A stretch of DNA of 64,000 nt, from contig JAECUM010094004.1 in assembly GCA_016617855.1 (NCBI GenBank), forward strand, positions 16,555 through 80,554, in the 5' to 3' direction. Below, one piece after another: positions 61,932 to 64,000 of this stretch; positions within the stretch are counted from its first letter, which is position 1; the number at the start of each line of letters is the position of its first letter. The stretch is from Megalonaias nervosa (lineage: Eukaryota > Mollusca > Bivalvia > Unionida > Unionidae). The position numbers and the translations under genes were made by a program. The notes below the pieces were generated by a model that was given only the letters and a program-made list of their open reading frames with translations, had not been told where the DNA came from and did not search any database.

Positions 61932-62612
61932 TGGGAAATATGTTGATCATCGATAATAGGTTTATTGACGAGTATACCAGCATAGATGCTCTGAAATTGG
62001 TAAACTGAAGAGAATTGCTATCGCAGTAGCTAATGATTGTGCCAATAATTGTTCCATCTCGTGTTGTTGCATTTCTTCGTGACACCAATACACCTTTTTC
62101 CGCTGTGTCCGTGATAACAAAATCTAATTCTACTAGATCCATGATTAATCTTGTAAAACGACGTGATGAACACTTTGTAAATTTACCAATAATTTTTCTG
62201 TAAATATCTTTGTTATTTTGTGGTAACCAAACTTGTTTTTGTTGTTTGTACAAAATTATCGCATAGGTTACCGTTAACGACGTTAAAATCTTAGTGTCTA
62301 ACATATATCGTAATAACACTATTGGAGTCCAATCACACTTATTTTTTGCGCAGCATTGTTGAGATTGACATTGGTATCTGGTTTATTAAAGTGTCTACCA
62401 AACCAAATTGGTATAACCGGATGAATACTCGCTGAAAACTCTAATGATTCAATCTCGGCAAATCCAGTAAGATCGATATTTGGTAGTGGCCCGTTTATTG
62501 CAACTCGTGTCATTTCGTGTCTTGGGTACCAGAATCGTTTGAAATAACGATGACACTCGTGAAGTCCAAGAAAAGCCGCCGGATAAGCAGCGACATTGTC
62601 GACAGAAATCAT
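61891..62612 (-). pseudogene. B-family DNA polymerase palm-like region
   Basis: The frame 62612-62319 opens MISVDNVAAYPAAF: Asp, spacer and Tyr-Pro as in polymerase B motif A (DxxxLYP). It continues with HEMTRVAINGPLPNIDLTGF and PIWFGRHF. The next frame (62319-61891) has YRKIIGKFTK, TRLIMDLVELDF and, near its end, NVRVAMDFVLY, a possible but altered motif C (only one Asp is seen where an Asp-Thr-Asp type is usual). The frame breaks between the two and again before the helicase. Assignment rests on motif A, gene position and the expected presence of a polymerase in this element type. Confidence 0.45.
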
Positions 62613-62619
62613 AGTGGAG

Positions 62620-64000
62620 GAATTATATTTTGTGTTCCAAAGACCGCCATTACCAAATTCAATACAAGATTGCGATATATCGTTGAGAAATTCCTTTGGT
62701 GTTTGACGCCATTTATTATTTTTTTTGTTGGGCTATATGAGCCACAACAGACGAAATAGTTAAACAGTTAACTAGTAAATCATTGTTATCGTCGTCGCAT
62801 TTTACCGCAATCTGTTTCATATTACTTTGGAGCGATTTCCTCCTATGAAGAACTCTAGATGGCAAAAGAAACTGATCAAATGATTCGCCGTCGAAGCTAC
62901 TTATGCAAGCATATTCGACGCCGCCGCTGCAAAATAACCAGACTGATACAGGGTCGTTTTTGCTTATGTTATGAATTTCCTCAAAAATATCTCCGTTGTA
63001 AAATCTTATTGTTCTTTCTTGTGGAAATTTTGTTACTGCTTCTGTTCACTCATGAGAGTTATGATCAATCAATGTTACTGAAGCACCACGTTTGTATATT
63101 TGTTCGAGTTACATAAAGCTTCATTTGTTACTGTTTTCACAATTAACGGAAACATTTAAAAAAAATTCTAATTCAGCTATGTCATCTATGTGAGCTCCAG
63201 CTGCATTGACATGTTTTTCCCAGTTATTTATTTTTTTTATTTTTTTATTCTGTTATTTTTGTTTCCACGTTTGGAGTTTACAAAATGCTCCATTATACGC
63301 TGAGCAGCACAATTTAATATTCTTGTTTTCATTGGAGCAAGTGCATCTATGTCTGGTTCATTCAGGTAATAAATTGCATAAATAACAGCTGTAGCAGGAT
63401 AAACGTGTTTGTAGATGGTGTTGTCTATCCCGATAAATGTTCCTGGCGATGTATTTCTTTCCAAAAGGACTATCGATGCTGATCTTGATTTTTTTTTACC
63501 GGATCCAATTTATCACGTACGATCCACTGTGATCCATCTGGTGATTGTTGCTCAGCTATAAATTTTATCCTGAAAAAAATACGTCTTGTTGTCTTGTAGA
63601 TTTTGTATTGTTTTATGAGCAAAATTTTGATTCATTGTTGGAGCTATAAATATTCCATCGCCATCTATTTTGAACAACGTCGATCAAACATGAACAGCAC
63701 CATCGTTGTAAAACTCATTCTTTGCTTGTTTGATAAAATCATGCAACTGTAACTCAGATGGTATTTGTTTTCTATCATCGTTCCGTCGGTCAAAATCAAA
63801 TCTTGATGTTGACGGCTCAATCGCAGACAACCTTATAAACTCATCTTATGTTGCTTCTAGTGATCTGATGTATTTTTTGATGAGATTTAAGTCTGTGTTC
63901 GATTTTGGTAATGTGATTTTGTTCCCAGTGAGATCTTGATATTGTTGCTGTAGTAATCTAGCTTCGTCCCACCGGCCCATGCTATATAATTGCTTTTCTT
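62620..64000 (-). pseudogene. N-terminal part of the replication protein, runs off window
   Basis: Open segments on the - strand: 63999 down to about 63860 (GRWDEARLLQQQYQDLTGNK), to about 63690 after one TAA (IPSELQLHDFIKQAKNEFYN), 63464-63237 (KHVYPATAVIYAIYYLNEPD), and about 63050-62745 (VSVWLFCSGGVEYACISSFD, FLLPSRVLHRRKSLQ). The last looks like the exonuclease-side part of a B-family polymerase. Several stops and frame changes. The true 5' end lies beyond the window. Confidence 0.4.

Larger units (their letters stand above)
52062..64000. mobile_element. Endogenous Polinton/Maverick (adintovirus-like) element, decayed, right end outside window
   Basis: Within 11 kb stand the modules that define this group: retroviral-type integrase, adenain-like protease, FtsK/HerA-type packaging ATPase, candidate capsid genes, a phospholipase A2-like remnant, a DUF5679-like zinc ribbon and a polymerase/helicase region. 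Virion genes lie mainly on + at the left; ATPase and replication genes lie on -. Nearly every long gene has frameshifts or stops, while the host exons in this window are intact, so this is decay and not sequencing error. The left border is uncertain: it is set at the first copy of a direct repeat. Terminal inverted repeats cannot be tested because the right end is missing. Confidence 0.75.
60418..64000 (-). pseudogene. Polymerase B - SF1 helicase - HNH replication region, broken and partial
   Basis: Read from right to left, the - strand carries an N-terminal region (from beyond 64000), a segment that looks like the start of a B-family polymerase core, the palm with a D..AAYP motif, an SF1 helicase and an HNH nuclease. 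The pieces follow each other closely, all on one strand, in frames that change at least six times. Either one long fused gene or two to three adjacent genes have decayed here. A polymerase of the protein-primed type is expected in Polintons; a helicase directly behind it is less usual. See the separate entries for the pieces. Confidence 0.55.

Overview
The window is eukaryotic. It is AT-rich, has long GT..AG introns, many short microsatellites, tRNA-derived SINEs and several inverted-repeat DNA transposons. Gene and repeat style fit a lophotrochozoan invertebrate, most likely a mollusc (inference; no species marker was found).

Left part (about 1-20 kb): the 3' half of an hnRNP M / MYEF2-type RNA-binding protein gene on the + strand. 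Seven exons can be placed with consistent splice phases. They encode the end of RRM2, a linker, a Met/Gly-rich region and the complete C-terminal RRM3, with the stop codon at 18847-18849. Exons 5' of 2778 were not found and probably lie outside the window. The introns carry a TA-flanked inverted-repeat element (1293-2737), a Harbinger-like MITE (11634-11820), a diverged tandem array (15.8-17.2 kb) and a decayed hAT-like element (17524-18616).

Middle part (about 20-46 kb): no convincing protein gene. It holds a second copy of the hAT-like sequence (30561-31082), a pogo/Tigger-type element with TA flanks (32299-34249), three tRNA-SINE copies, two dispersed repeat families and microsatellites.

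46-50 kb: a two-exon gene on the - strand for an unrecognised protein of about 212 residues (coding exons 49438-49989 and 46186-46272, phase-matched).

52-64 kb: a decayed endogenous Polinton/Maverick (adintovirus-like) element that runs off the right edge. Left to right it holds short-period repeats and hairpins, small virion-type genes on +, a candidate double-jelly-roll major capsid gene, a minor virion protein, an adenain-like protease, a hydrophobic membrane protein, a packaging ATPase (-), a zinc-ribbon protein (DUF5679-like), a phospholipase A2-like remnant, a retroviral-type integrase, and a long - strand replication region with a B-family polymerase-like palm, an SF1 helicase and an HNH nuclease. 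Most of these genes carry frameshifts or stops, so the copy looks inactive. The modules together are those a virus of this type would use for replication, integration, virion assembly, maturation and entry. The most interesting feature is the polymerase-helicase-HNH arrangement, which differs from the usual stand-alone Polinton polymerase.
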